In this document: positions 42,721 through 51,974 of the stretch, piece after piece
How positions within the stretch are numbered: the stretch's first letter is position 1
Layout: the number at the start of each line of letters is the position of its first letter
Assembly (NCBI RefSeq): GCF_014764305.1
Contig: NZ_CP061703.1
Location: forward strand, 1,067,501-1,131,500
Length of the DNA stretch: 64,000 nt
Source of the DNA: Mesoflavibacter profundi
Lineage (GTDB): Bacteria > Bacteroidota > Bacteroidia > Flavobacteriales > Flavobacteriaceae
Reading direction: 5' to 3'
Program-made: the position numbers and the translations under genes
The notes under the pieces: model-generated
What the model was told of the DNA's origin: nothing
Database searches by the model: none
What the model saw: the letters and a program-made list of their open reading frames with translations, nothing else

Positions 42721-43833
42721 ATGGGATTACTCCTTTTTTACGCGTTTGTATCGATTTTCTTTTCGTTTTTATGCTCTATTTTAGAAGCTGTTTTACTTAG
42801 TATCACACCAACATTTATTAATGTTAAAAAACAAGAAGGTAAGCTTTATGCAGAAGATTTAGAGGCTTTAAAAAAAGATGTAGATCGTCCATTAATAGCT
42901 ATTTTAACTTTAAATACTATTGCTCACACAGTTGGTGCCATATTGGTTGGTGTACAAGCAAAAGCTGCATATGCAGAACTTTTTGGTTCTGAAATAAAAT
43001 CGTTTTTAGGCATTAAATTTACAGAAGATGTTATGGTTGGTGTAGTATCATCAATTATGACGGTTTTAATATTAGTAGCTTCAGAGATTATTCCAAAAAC
43101 CATAGGCGCAACGTATTGGAAAAAGCTAGCTAACTTTACTACAAAAGCACTTCATATATTAATATTTCCGCTTAAATGGACAGGAATATTATGGATCTTA
43201 CAACTTACCACAAAGTTAATTGGCGGTAAAGGTCATCATGGAAGCGTACTAAGTCGTGAAGATTTTCATGCAATGACAGATATGGCTCACGAAGAAGGTG
43301 TATTTCAAGAAAACGAAAGTAAAATCATAAAAAATCTTTTAACCTTTAAAGATGTAATGGCTAAAGATGTCATGACGCCAAGAACCGTTATGAAAACCGA
43401 AAGCGATGCCACATCTGTAGAAGACTTTTTTAATAAAAACCTAAACCTTCGTTTTTCAAGAATTCCTATTTATACCGATGCAGAAGACAACATTAAAGGA
43501 TTAGTTTTAAAAGACGAAATCTTCAAGGAAATGGCTTTAGGTAATGGTACAAAAAAGCTAGCAGATTTAAGAAGAGATATTATTATTGTAGAAAGAAATT
43601 TACCAATACCAACACTTTTTGAAAAATTAGTAGAAACCAGAAACCACATGGCTTTAGTTGTTGACGAATACGGAAGTGTTAGTGGTTTGGTAACTATGGA
43701 AGACGTTATAGAAACGCTTTTAGGACTTGAAATTATGGACGAAAGTGATAACGTTTCTGATCTTCAACATTTAGCAAGAAAAAGTTGGGAAGCACGTGCT
43801 AAAAAACTAGGAATTATAGAAAACGAAAATTAA
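42721..43833 (+). CDS. CNNM/CorC-type membrane protein with CBS domains
   Basis: 370 residues: an N-terminal CNNM (DUF21) membrane domain of about 180 residues with three or four helices, then two CBS domains (MAKDVMTPRTVMKTES and VDEYGSVSGLVTMEDVIE). The family is called hemolysin-related and is linked to Mg/Co efflux; the C-terminal CorC-HlyC domain seen in longer members is missing. It overlaps ogt by one base (TAATG). Confidence 0.9.
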   Translation: MGLLLFYAFVSIFFSFLCSILEAVLLSITPTFINVKKQEGKLYAEDLEALKKDVDRPLIAILTLNTIAHTVGAILVGVQAKAAYAELFGSEIKSFLGIKFTEDVMVGVVSSIMTVLILVASEIIPKTIGATYWKKLANFTTKALHILIFPLKWTGILWILQLTTKLIGGKGHHGSVLSREDFHAMTDMAHEEGVFQENESKIIKNLLTFKDVMAKDVMTPRTVMKTESDATSVEDFFNKNLNLRFSRIPIYTDAEDNIKGLVLKDEIFKEMALGNGTKKLADLRRDIIIVERNLPIPTLFEKLVETRNHMALVVDEYGSVSGLVTMEDVIETLLGLEIMDESDNVSDLQHLARKSWEARAKKLGIIENEN

Positions 43834-44372
43834 TGGAAACCTGCTACATCAATTCGCCTTTAGGAGTCACTAAAATCGAAGGTGATGTAGATGGTATAAT
43901 GTCTATTTCGGTATTAAATAATAATGAACTCGCCGAAACTAATGAAGGCGAAACCGATAGTTTGTCATTCCCACGAAAGTGGGAATCTCAAGAAAAACTA
44001 ACCGATATCATTCCAGAAGTCTTACAAGACTGTGTTTATCAACTTAACGAGTATTTTGAGGGTAAACGACAAACCTTCAGTTTAAAATTAAATCCGCAAG
44101 GCACAGATTTTCAACAAAAAGTTTGGGACGCTTTGCAAACTATACCTTTCGGTACAACAACAACTTACCTTAAATTATCACAACAATTAGGCGATGTAAA
44201 AGCTATTAGAGCTGTTGCAAACGCCAATGGTAAAAATCCGCTATGGATTGTTATTCCGTGTCATCGCGTTATTGGCAGTGATGGAAGTTTAACAGGTTAT
44301 GCTGGCGGATTGCACCGCAAACAATGGTTGTTAGAGCATGAAAGTCCATACAAACAACAAACTTTATTTTAA
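43833..44372 (+). CDS. ogt: methylated-DNA-protein-cysteine methyltransferase
   Basis: 179 residues. The acceptor Cys143 is in VIPCHRVIG, preceded by the HTH part (TTTYLKLSQQLG, RAVANANGKNP). It takes methyl groups from O6-methylguanine and is used up in doing so. Residues 44-52 (LSFPRKWES) lie in the poorly conserved N-terminal part and are the translation of a palindromic dispersed repeat at 43964-43988. Start overlaps the CBS gene and the stop overlaps the next start by one base each, so three genes are coupled. Confidence 0.92.
   Translation: METCYINSPLGVTKIEGDVDGIMSISVLNNNELAETNEGETDSLSFPRKWESQEKLTDIIPEVLQDCVYQLNEYFEGKRQTFSLKLNPQGTDFQQKVWDALQTIPFGTTTTYLKLSQQLGDVKAIRAVANANGKNPLWIVIPCHRVIGSDGSLTGYAGGLHRKQWLLEHESPYKQQTLF
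43964..43988 (+). repeat. REP-like palindrome inside ogt
   Basis: GTCATTCCCAC-GAAA-GTGGGAATCT with a perfect 8-bp stem (43967-43974 with 43979-43986) and GAAA loop. It shares the GTCATTCC start with the hemCD-hemE hairpins but is read in frame as LSFPRKWES. Confidence 0.85.
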
Positions 44373-44899
44373 TGTATAAAACAGCGACACAGATTTTAAC
44401 CCGTTTTTTAAAACCTTCAACCATTTACAAATATGGTTTTAATTGGTCGCCAATGTATAGACGTACTACAGCAAAAATAATTTCTGTAAGTGATAATTTA
44501 CATTACGTAAAAATCAAAATGTCTTTAAATTGGAAAAACCGAAATTATGCTGGTTCTATATTTGGAGGAAGCATGCTTGCAGCAACAGATCCAATTTATA
44601 TGATTCAACTAATTCAAATACTTGGTAACGATTACGTTGTTTGGGATAAGGCTGTTACTGCACGATATAAACGACCAGGAAAAGGGACCATTTATGGCGA
44701 ATTTATTTTTGATAAAAATGAAATCCTTGATTTAAAATCTCAACTAGAACAAACGCCTCAAGTAGATATTATAAAGACCATGCAATTAGTGAACGATAAA
44801 GGAGAAACAATTGCCGAATTTGATAAAACACTTTACATAGCTACAAAGACGTTTTATAAAGAAAAAATAGCGTCAAGAAACGCAAAAAAAGAAAACTAG
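44372..44899 (+). CDS. DUF4442 hotdog-fold protein
   Basis: 175 residues: NYAGSIFGGSMLAATDPIY and KAVTARYKRPGKGTIYGEF are the thioesterase-like hotdog segments of DUF4442. It may hydrolyse an acyl-CoA, but relatives have no settled substrate. The ATG overlaps the ogt stop by one base. Cytoplasmic, no signal peptide. Confidence 0.82.
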   Translation: MYKTATQILTRFLKPSTIYKYGFNWSPMYRRTTAKIISVSDNLHYVKIKMSLNWKNRNYAGSIFGGSMLAATDPIYMIQLIQILGNDYVVWDKAVTARYKRPGKGTIYGEFIFDKNEILDLKSQLEQTPQVDIIKTMQLVNDKGETIAEFDKTLYIATKTFYKEKIASRNAKKEN

Positions 44900-44941
44900 C
44901 CATAATTTCATTATATTTAATTACCATAAACTAACTTAAAA

Positions 44942-46096
44942 ATGAGATTGATTAAAAAAACTTTTAAAGTACTAATCATACTTTTTGCCCTAATAATCGC
45001 AACCCTTTACATAACAGATACAGACTATTTAATAAAAGCGGTAAGAACAATTTACCTTAGAGGTTATACTACAGCATTTTTGGACGATTATAAAAAATTT
45101 GATAATGCAACAATAGATATTAGCCAACCTCAACCATGGAAAAATCATAAAAATTACAATAGGGTAAAGCCAACAAATAAGTTAGAAACCACCAATAAAG
45201 ATCTTGGTACAGTTGCTTATGTAATTATTAAAAATGATAGTATTTGGTTTGAAAAATATTATGATGGTTATAATGAAAACTCAAAATCAAACTCCTTTTC
45301 TATGGCAAAAAGCTACGTATCTGCAATGTTGGGTAAAGCTATAATGCAAGGTCATATAAAAAGTTTAGATCAACCTGTTTGCGATTTTTTACCTGCATTT
45401 TGCGATGGTAAAGCAGCAAAAATGACGGTTGGAGACTTATCTTCAATGAGTTCCGGAACCAATTGGGACGAAGCTTATTATTCGCCATTTTCCATCACAA
45501 CACGTGCTTATTTTGACGATGATTTAGCCAAAGTAATGAATGGCTTAAAAGTGGTAAATACTCCAGGACAAGCCTTTAAATATGCAAGTGGTGACACACA
45601 AATGTTAGCAATGGCTATAGAAAAAGCAACAGGAAAAAAACTATATGACTATTTAGAAGAAAGTTTTTGGAAGCCTTTAGGTAGCGAAAACCAAACCCTT
45701 TGGCAATTAGACAGCGAAGAACACGATTTGGTAAAAGCCTATTGTTGTATTGCAAGTAATGCTAAAGATTTTGCACGTTTAGGAAAACTATACAAAGATC
45801 ATGGTAAATGGAACGGAAAACAAGTGTTAGATTCGGCATTTATTGCAAAATCGATAACACCAAGATTTAAAGAAAGTCCAGAATACGGTTACGGTTGGTG
45901 GTTAAAAAACGCAGGAGACAAATCCTTTTTTATGATGCGTGGTCATTTAGGACAATATGTTATTGTTGAGCCAGAAGACAACGTAATTATTGTAAGACTT
46001 GGACATAGCAAAGGACCTGGTGACGCTGTAGCTACTTTTACACCAGATATTTCAATTTACATTGAAGAAGCTTATAAAATGTTGGAGAATGATTAA
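44942..46096 (+). CDS. serine hydrolase, class C beta-lactamase family
   Basis: 384 residues with an N-terminal membrane helix (about 8-25). Ser120 and Lys123 in SFSMAKSYVS form the S-x-x-K site; YASGDTQ supplies the catalytic Tyr of Y-x-S/N, and RGHLGQY stands for the third motif (H-x-G type). These enzymes are periplasmic esterases or peptidases and seldom true beta-lactamases. It overlaps the exonuclease gene by eight bases. Confidence 0.88.
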   Translation: MRLIKKTFKVLIILFALIIATLYITDTDYLIKAVRTIYLRGYTTAFLDDYKKFDNATIDISQPQPWKNHKNYNRVKPTNKLETTNKDLGTVAYVIIKNDSIWFEKYYDGYNENSKSNSFSMAKSYVSAMLGKAIMQGHIKSLDQPVCDFLPAFCDGKAAKMTVGDLSSMSSGTNWDEAYYSPFSITTRAYFDDDLAKVMNGLKVVNTPGQAFKYASGDTQMLAMAIEKATGKKLYDYLEESFWKPLGSENQTLWQLDSEEHDLVKAYCCIASNAKDFARLGKLYKDHGKWNGKQVLDSAFIAKSITPRFKESPEYGYGWWLKNAGDKSFFMMRGHLGQYVIVEPEDNVIIVRLGHSKGPGDAVATFTPDISIYIEEAYKMLEND

Positions 46097-46802
46097 CAAA
46101 CTCAATCTAGAACACATATTATTTTTAGATATTGAAACCGTTCCAGAAACGCAGCATTTTTCTGATTTAGATGCTACTAAACAAGCACTTTGGGAACACA
46201 AATCGCAATACCAACGTAAAGACGATTTTACCGCAGAAGAATTTTATGAACGCGCAGGTATTTGGGCAGAGTTTGGTAAAATTATATGTATTTCGGTTGG
46301 ATATTTTAAAATTCATGGTGATACAAGAGTGTTTAGAACAACCTCTTTTTATGGTGAAGAACAACAACTTTTACAAGATTTTAAAAACCTACTTACTACA
46401 CATTTTAGTCATGCAAAACATTTACTATGTGCACATAATGGTAAGGAATTTGACTTCCCGTACATTGCAAGGCGAATGATTATAAACAATATGGAATTAC
46501 CATATAAACTTAACCTTTTTGGTAAAAAACCTTGGGAAGTACCTCATCTTGATACTTTAGAATTATGGAAGTTTGGCGACTATAAAACCTTTACTTCTCT
46601 TAAATTATTAACTAATGTTTTAGGCATACCTTCACCAAAAGATGATATTGATGGTAGCGAAGTATTTAGAGTGTATTATGAAGAAAATAATATAGACAGA
46701 ATTATTACCTATTGCGAAAAAGACACTATTGCTGTAGCGCAAATATTATTGCGTTTAAGAGGTGATAATTTATTAGAAGAAGACGAAATTCTTCATGTTT
46801 AA
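46089..46802 (+). CDS. PolB-like 3-prime to 5-prime exonuclease
   Basis: 237 residues from the ATG at 46089; the frame is open nine codons earlier, inside the serine hydrolase gene, but those lack family features. RNase H-like exonuclease motifs are visible: LFLDIETVPE (Exo I), CAHNGKEFDFPYIARRM (Exo II) and YCEKDTIAVAQI (Exo III). It is a stand-alone protein related to the proofreading domain of B-family polymerases; biological target unknown. Confidence 0.85.
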   Translation: MINKLNLEHILFLDIETVPETQHFSDLDATKQALWEHKSQYQRKDDFTAEEFYERAGIWAEFGKIICISVGYFKIHGDTRVFRTTSFYGEEQQLLQDFKNLLTTHFSHAKHLLCAHNGKEFDFPYIARRMIINNMELPYKLNLFGKKPWEVPHLDTLELWKFGDYKTFTSLKLLTNVLGIPSPKDDIDGSEVFRVYYEENNIDRIITYCEKDTIAVAQILLRLRGDNLLEEDEILHV

Positions 46803-46823
46803 AATCTTTATTCAAAATTAAAG

Positions 46824-46867
46824 TTGTCAGGTCGAGCGCATTGTCAGGTCGAGCGCAGTCGAGACCT
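46824..46867 (+). repeat. tandem 17-bp repeat plus palindrome
   Basis: TTGTCAGGTCGAGCGCA at 46824-46840 is repeated exactly at 46841-46857, and the second copy continues to AGGTCGAGCGCAGTCGAGACCT-type palindrome (46846-46867). The core GAGCGCAGTCGA is shared with 42643-42654. Probably an expanded member of a dispersed palindromic repeat. Confidence 0.75.
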
Positions 46868-46910
46868 AATTCTTTTAAGTCTAAACCACATTTGAGGTAA
46901 CTGAAAATTA

Positions 46911-46938
46911 AAAATCCAGAGCTTTCACTCTGGATTTT
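46911..46938. terminator. bidirectional terminator
   Basis: AAAATCCAGAG (46911-46921) pairs perfectly with CTCTGGATTTT (46928-46938) around CTTTCA. It lies between the convergent exonuclease and M43 protease genes. Confidence 0.85.
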
Positions 46939-46970
46939 ATAGTTTAATGGTTGGTTGATTAGTTAAGGGA

Positions 46971-49829
46971 TTATTCTTTTATAAATCGTTTGATTTTAGA
47001 TTTTTCACCAATGTTTACTTGTAAAATATAAACACCAGCATCAAACTTAGCCACATCAATATTAGATGTAAACTTACCTTTTAATACCGTTTGACCTAAC
47101 ATGTTTTTAATTTCGTAAGTCTGAGCTTCAAAACCAATTAGTTCGATATTTAAAGATTGTTTAACTGGATTTGGGTATACCAAAAATTGGTTGTTAGATT
47201 GGCTTGAAGATGTTACAGTACTAGTAAATGACTTAGCATTATTTGTTAAACAGAAGTTTGTAGTTTCACTACTAGTAAACGATCCACCAGAAGCTAATGT
47301 AGCACCAGTATCTGTGTTTGTTAAGGTATACGAACCATTTCCGTATGAACAGCAAATACCATCTCCGTAAGCATCTGTAATCGTAAAGTTATAACAACCA
47401 TCATCTAAACATCCAATAGGAATATTTAAAGTAGATCCATCTGCTTGCGAACCGTAAGTACCGCCAGACGCAACTGTTTGACCAGAATTATTGGTTAATG
47501 TCCAAGCGGTTTCTTCTGGATAGTTATCAAAAGTAATTGATAATGTTACATTAGAACAACCTGCATTACCGCCACCAGAAGTAGATAGGTTAATAGCATC
47601 TACCGCCATATCACCTTGCCAAGTTGTGCCAGTTACACCATTAAAACGCAATTGAACAGTGCCACCAACATAAGCACTTAAATCTACAGTAGCAGTTTGC
47701 CAAGAATTACCTTGGTTACCCGATTGGTTCCAAACGTTAGTCCAACTTGCACCGTTATTATCACTTGCTTGTAACGCTAAACTTCCCATAGAAGTTGCAC
47801 CGTACATATGATAATCAAAACTAAAAGTTGCTTGAGATTCTGCACTTAAATCAAAACAAGGTGAGTTTAAAATTGCTCTTTTTGTCGAGTAATTTGGTGA
47901 AGAAGACTCCATATACACATAATATGTTCCAGCACTTGCGCTAGATGGTCCAGTGTTGCTTGAAGGCGTTCCGTTGGCATCAACAGTCCAGTTAAAGTCA
48001 TCTGATGTTGATTGCGTCCAAGCACCTAAAGTATTTTCAAAACTTTCAGAATAAGGGAATGCACTAATACCACCAGAACAAGATCCTGTTGTTGGTTGTG
48101 TAACAATTACTGTTCTTGTTACTTGTGAAGCAGCGTTTCCTGCTGAATCACTTACGTTATAAAATCTTGTGTATGTTCCGGCTGCGTTAGTATTTACAGT
48201 TCCTGTTATAACAATGCTCGAAGAAATATCTCCATCTTGATTATCTGTAGCAGTTGCACCTAATTCTGTATAAGTGTCTCCAACTTCTAAATTAATTGTA
48301 GATGCTCCAGTTAATGTAATTACTGGTGGCGTTGTATCTGGTGTTCCTGTTATAATATTAACCGTATAATCTTCAACTTCACCATAAGAGAATGCCTCAC
48401 AAGATGTTGGTATTCCGTTATATTTCATAGAAACTCTCATTCTTGTTGCTCCGTTAGTAGCTGAAGCTGGTACTGAAAAACTTCCGCTAACTGGTGAAGT
48501 TTGTGTTGCTGCATTTGTCCAAACTTGCTCTCCAGAATCTGTAAAATCACCATCTTGGTTATAATCAATCCATACAGAATACCCTTCTGCATAAGTAGTT
48601 CCTGTCCAAGTTGGAGTTACTGTTACCGTGTAACCAGAACCTTTAGATAAGTCTGTAGAAATACTTGTAAAATCTGAATACGTTTGAGCTCCAGAAGCAT
48701 TATCTATACTTGCTAATTGTACTCTAGAAATATATTCGTCATTAACATTATTTCCTTGTGATGCACAATATTGTGGACCTGTTTGACAAGGCGCGCAAGA
48801 TCCGCCACAATCTACACCAGTTTCGTCTCCATTTTGTACACCATCGTTACATGTTGGTTGAGGCGCTGCACCACATTTATCTGATAAGGCAAGGCTTCTT
48901 CTTACTCCGCCAGCTTCTAAAACAGCACGCATACGGTTTTTTTGACCTTGCGTGAATAAGTTCATACAAGAATCGTCTGAGTAATCCATGTAGTTTTGTG
49001 GCATATCTGTAGATCCACAAGACGTTTGTCCAGTTGGACAACCATAATTAGCGGTTTGGTGCGTTGGTGTGTCACTTACAAAATCGTTACCACAATTAGC
49101 ATCTCCCCAAATGTGTCTTAAATTTAAGTAATGACCAACCTCATGTGTTGTTGTTCTACCACCATCAAAAGGTGCAGAAACGCTACCTACACGACCAAAA
49201 TAGTTATATGCCATTACAACACCATCTGTTGCAGCATTACCACCTGGAAATTGAGCGTATCCTAATATAGTACTTCCTCCACTTGTCATTCTTGGAACAA
49301 TCCACATATTAAGATATTGACTTGTGTCCCAAGGATCTACTCCGCCAGTAGAAGAACGTTTCATATCATCACTTGTTCCCCAATCTTGTCTAGTTACTTG
49401 TTTTCTGGTAATACCAGTTGTAGCATTTCCGTTAGGATCTACAGTTACTAGACAGAATTGAATCTCGGTATCTGCAGCTTGTGACCAAGTGTTATCTGCA
49501 TCTGGATTTGTTCTTCTAAAATCTTCATTTAAAACATCTAACTGAGATTGAATTTGTGCAACACTAATATTCTCGGTAGAATTTCGATACAAAACATGTA
49601 CTACTACTGGCAATGTAATGATGCTTCCATCTACTCTATTAGAATTGTTTTGCATTTGCTCAATTTTGGTTTGTGTAAATGCTTCAATTTGAGCCATTCT
49701 TTGCTCAAGTTTAGGATCTTGTTGTTTTCTGTACTCTAGATTTTCCATAGTAGCACATTCGCGTTGTTGTGCATACGAGAAAACCACAAAAAACAAACTT
49801 AAAAACGATAAAGTAATTGTTTTTTTCAT
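46971..49829 (-). CDS. secreted M43 zinc metalloprotease with type IX sorting domain
   Basis: 952 residues: signal peptide (cut near YAQQ, residue 20), pro-region, M43 pappalysin-like catalytic domain with His229, Glu230, His233 and His239 in HEVGHYLNLRH and a Met-turn (NYMDY), a GEVED-type beta domain (YGEVEDYTV), an Ig-like DUF5011 domain (VITLTGASTINLEVG), a MAM/adhesion-like beta domain, another beta domain, and a C-terminal sorting domain (about 875-952, YPNPVKQSLNIEL, KRFIKE) for the type IX secretion system. It is exported to the cell surface or medium to digest protein. Confidence 0.93.
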   Translation of the reverse strand: MKKTITLSFLSLFFVVFSYAQQRECATMENLEYRKQQDPKLEQRMAQIEAFTQTKIEQMQNNSNRVDGSIITLPVVVHVLYRNSTENISVAQIQSQLDVLNEDFRRTNPDADNTWSQAADTEIQFCLVTVDPNGNATTGITRKQVTRQDWGTSDDMKRSSTGGVDPWDTSQYLNMWIVPRMTSGGSTILGYAQFPGGNAATDGVVMAYNYFGRVGSVSAPFDGGRTTTHEVGHYLNLRHIWGDANCGNDFVSDTPTHQTANYGCPTGQTSCGSTDMPQNYMDYSDDSCMNLFTQGQKNRMRAVLEAGGVRRSLALSDKCGAAPQPTCNDGVQNGDETGVDCGGSCAPCQTGPQYCASQGNNVNDEYISRVQLASIDNASGAQTYSDFTSISTDLSKGSGYTVTVTPTWTGTTYAEGYSVWIDYNQDGDFTDSGEQVWTNAATQTSPVSGSFSVPASATNGATRMRVSMKYNGIPTSCEAFSYGEVEDYTVNIITGTPDTTPPVITLTGASTINLEVGDTYTELGATATDNQDGDISSSIVITGTVNTNAAGTYTRFYNVSDSAGNAASQVTRTVIVTQPTTGSCSGGISAFPYSESFENTLGAWTQSTSDDFNWTVDANGTPSSNTGPSSASAGTYYVYMESSSPNYSTKRAILNSPCFDLSAESQATFSFDYHMYGATSMGSLALQASDNNGASWTNVWNQSGNQGNSWQTATVDLSAYVGGTVQLRFNGVTGTTWQGDMAVDAINLSTSGGGNAGCSNVTLSITFDNYPEETAWTLTNNSGQTVASGGTYGSQADGSTLNIPIGCLDDGCYNFTITDAYGDGICCSYGNGSYTLTNTDTGATLASGGSFTSSETTNFCLTNNAKSFTSTVTSSSQSNNQFLVYPNPVKQSLNIELIGFEAQTYEIKNMLGQTVLKGKFTSNIDVAKFDAGVYILQVNIGEKSKIKRFIKE

Positions 49830-50011
49830 ACTTAAAGTTTTGGTTTTTAATTAATTATTTTGCTAAATTTTTGTTAATGTATTAATATATTAAATACATA
49901 AGTGAGATTTTATTAATTATTTCGACTAAAAACGATAAAAAAAATTTTATTCGAATTATTGTACGGTTTTAACCACAATCCATTGCAAGAAATTAGTTAC
50001 TTTTACATATA

Positions 50012-51700
50012 ATGAGCAAGCCTTTACTAAAAATAGACAACTTATCGATTGGGTTTAAATCTGATAAACATTTCATTTCAATTATAAAATCAATCTCTTA
50101 TTCTATTTATGAAAATGAAATAGTTGGTGTAGTAGGAGAATCTGGATCTGGAAAATCTGTTTCATCACTTGCTATTATGGGATTATTACCCAAAACAACA
50201 AGCAAAATTACTTCTGGAACAATTACATATAACTCGTTTGATCTAACTTCTATTAAAGAAAAAGCGTATCAAAAATTAAGAGGTAATGAAATAGCAATGA
50301 TATTTCAAGAACCTATGAGCTCTTTAAACCCTTCTATGCGCTGTGGTAAACAGGTAGAAGAGGTATTAAAAAAACACACTTCTTTATCTAAAACAGAAGT
50401 AAAAAAAGAGGTATTATCACTGTTTGAAAAGGTAAAATTACCAAATCCAAATCGCGTATTTAATGCTTATCCGCATGAAATTTCTGGCGGACAAAAACAA
50501 CGTGTTATGATAGCTATAGCTATTGCTTGTAAGCCTAAATTATTAATCGCAGACGAGCCAACTACAGCACTAGATGTTACAGTACAAAAGGAAATTATTT
50601 TATTATTAAAAGAGCTACAAGAAGACACTAAAATGAGTATTTTATTTATTACTCACGATTTATCTTTAATATCTGAAATAGCGCAACGTACTTTTGTAAT
50701 GTATAAAGGTGAAATTGTTGAACAAAATACAACCGAAAATATATTTAATCATCCAAAAAACGAATACACTAAAGCTTTAATAAAAGCAAGACCTTCTTTA
50801 AACGAAAGACTAGAGCGTTTACCTACAATACAAGACGTAATGCAAAATAATATCGATAACAAGATAATTACTGCATTAGAACGCGCAAAAAAACATAAAT
50901 CCATTTACGGTAAAAACCCTATTTTGGAAGTAAAAAATCTTGAAAAAGAATACATTTCTAAAACTGGACTTTTTAAAACAATAGAAAAGTTTAAAGCTGT
51001 AGACGATGTGAGCTTTAAATTATATGAAGGCGAAACTCTTGGATTGGTTGGAGAATCTGGTTGCGGAAAATCTACTTTAGGTAATGCCCTTTTATTATTA
51101 GATCAAGCTACTTCTGGACAAATTTTATATAAAGGTAAAGATATTACCAACCTTACTAAAAAGGAAATAAAATCTTTACGTAAAGACATTCAAATTATAT
51201 TTCAAGATCCATTTGCTTCTTTAAATCCACGTTTAACCGTTGGTGAAGCTATTATGGAACCTATGCAAGTACATAACCTTTATACTTCTAAAGAAGAAAG
51301 AAAAGAAGAGACATTAAATTTATTAGAAAAAGTAGGATTAACAAAAGCTGCTTTTTACAAATATCCTCATCAATTTTCTGGAGGACAACGACAACGTATA
51401 GGAATTGCTAGAACAATTGCTTTAAGACCAAAATTAATTGTTTGTGACGAATCTGTTTCTGCTTTAGATATTTCTGTACAAGCACAAGTTTTAAATCTTC
51501 TTAATGAATTAAAGGAAAACTTTGGCTTTACTTATATTTTTATTTCTCATGATTTAGCAGTTGTAAAATACATGAGTGATCAATTATTAGTTATGAATAA
51601 AGGTAAAATTGAAGAGCTAGATGATGCAGATGTTATTTATGCTTCACCTAAAAAAGAGTATACAAAAAAATTGATAGACGCAATCCCAAAAGGATTATAA
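50012..51700 (+). CDS. peptide ABC transporter ATPase with two ATP-binding domains
   Basis: 562 residues: two ABC domains of the oligopeptide type in tandem, like fused DppD and DppF. Domain 1 has GESGSGKS, signature SGGQKQR and the oligopeptide C-terminal region (HPKNEYTKALI); domain 2 has GESGCGKS and SGGQRQR. Both sites appear intact. It powers peptide import, but no permease or binding protein lies next to it. Standing alone is common for this gene in Flavobacteria. Confidence 0.9.
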   Translation: MSKPLLKIDNLSIGFKSDKHFISIIKSISYSIYENEIVGVVGESGSGKSVSSLAIMGLLPKTTSKITSGTITYNSFDLTSIKEKAYQKLRGNEIAMIFQEPMSSLNPSMRCGKQVEEVLKKHTSLSKTEVKKEVLSLFEKVKLPNPNRVFNAYPHEISGGQKQRVMIAIAIACKPKLLIADEPTTALDVTVQKEIILLLKELQEDTKMSILFITHDLSLISEIAQRTFVMYKGEIVEQNTTENIFNHPKNEYTKALIKARPSLNERLERLPTIQDVMQNNIDNKIITALERAKKHKSIYGKNPILEVKNLEKEYISKTGLFKTIEKFKAVDDVSFKLYEGETLGLVGESGCGKSTLGNALLLLDQATSGQILYKGKDITNLTKKEIKSLRKDIQIIFQDPFASLNPRLTVGEAIMEPMQVHNLYTSKEERKEETLNLLEKVGLTKAAFYKYPHQFSGGQRQRIGIARTIALRPKLIVCDESVSALDISVQAQVLNLLNELKENFGFTYIFISHDLAVVKYMSDQLLVMNKGKIEELDDADVIYASPKKEYTKKLIDAIPKGL

Positions 51701-51974
51701 CATAAACAGCTTTTTAGTAAGTACAAAAAGATTTTTAGTTAATCTAAATGTGTTTTTTACCGAAATAAAAAACTTGCTTATTGAATTTGTAGGTTGTTCA
51801 GATAGATTTGAAGCAAAAGACATAAGCAGTTGTTTATGGTAGATTAGGGATATGTTATTTGGTTAAATTTGGGATTGTAAATATGCGTAAAAAAATTTAT
51901 TTTATCGGTTTAAACGCATTATTTTTCGACTAAATACATATTTTTTTAACATTTAACACGGTTTTAACAGGATT

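Noticed and set aside
44942-46096. Antibiotic-resistance beta-lactamase
   Set aside because: Only the S-x-x-K/Y-x-S serine hydrolase frame is present, with a membrane anchor and family features of general esterase/peptidase proteins.
50012-51700. Frameshift fusion of two ABC ATPase genes
   Set aside because: The two-domain ATPase with a smooth linker is a known natural form, and both nucleotide sites are complete.
51701-51974. Possible small gene near 51882 (14-codon ORF)
   Set aside because: Too short, no start context or conserved feature; the region is AT-rich and looks non-coding.
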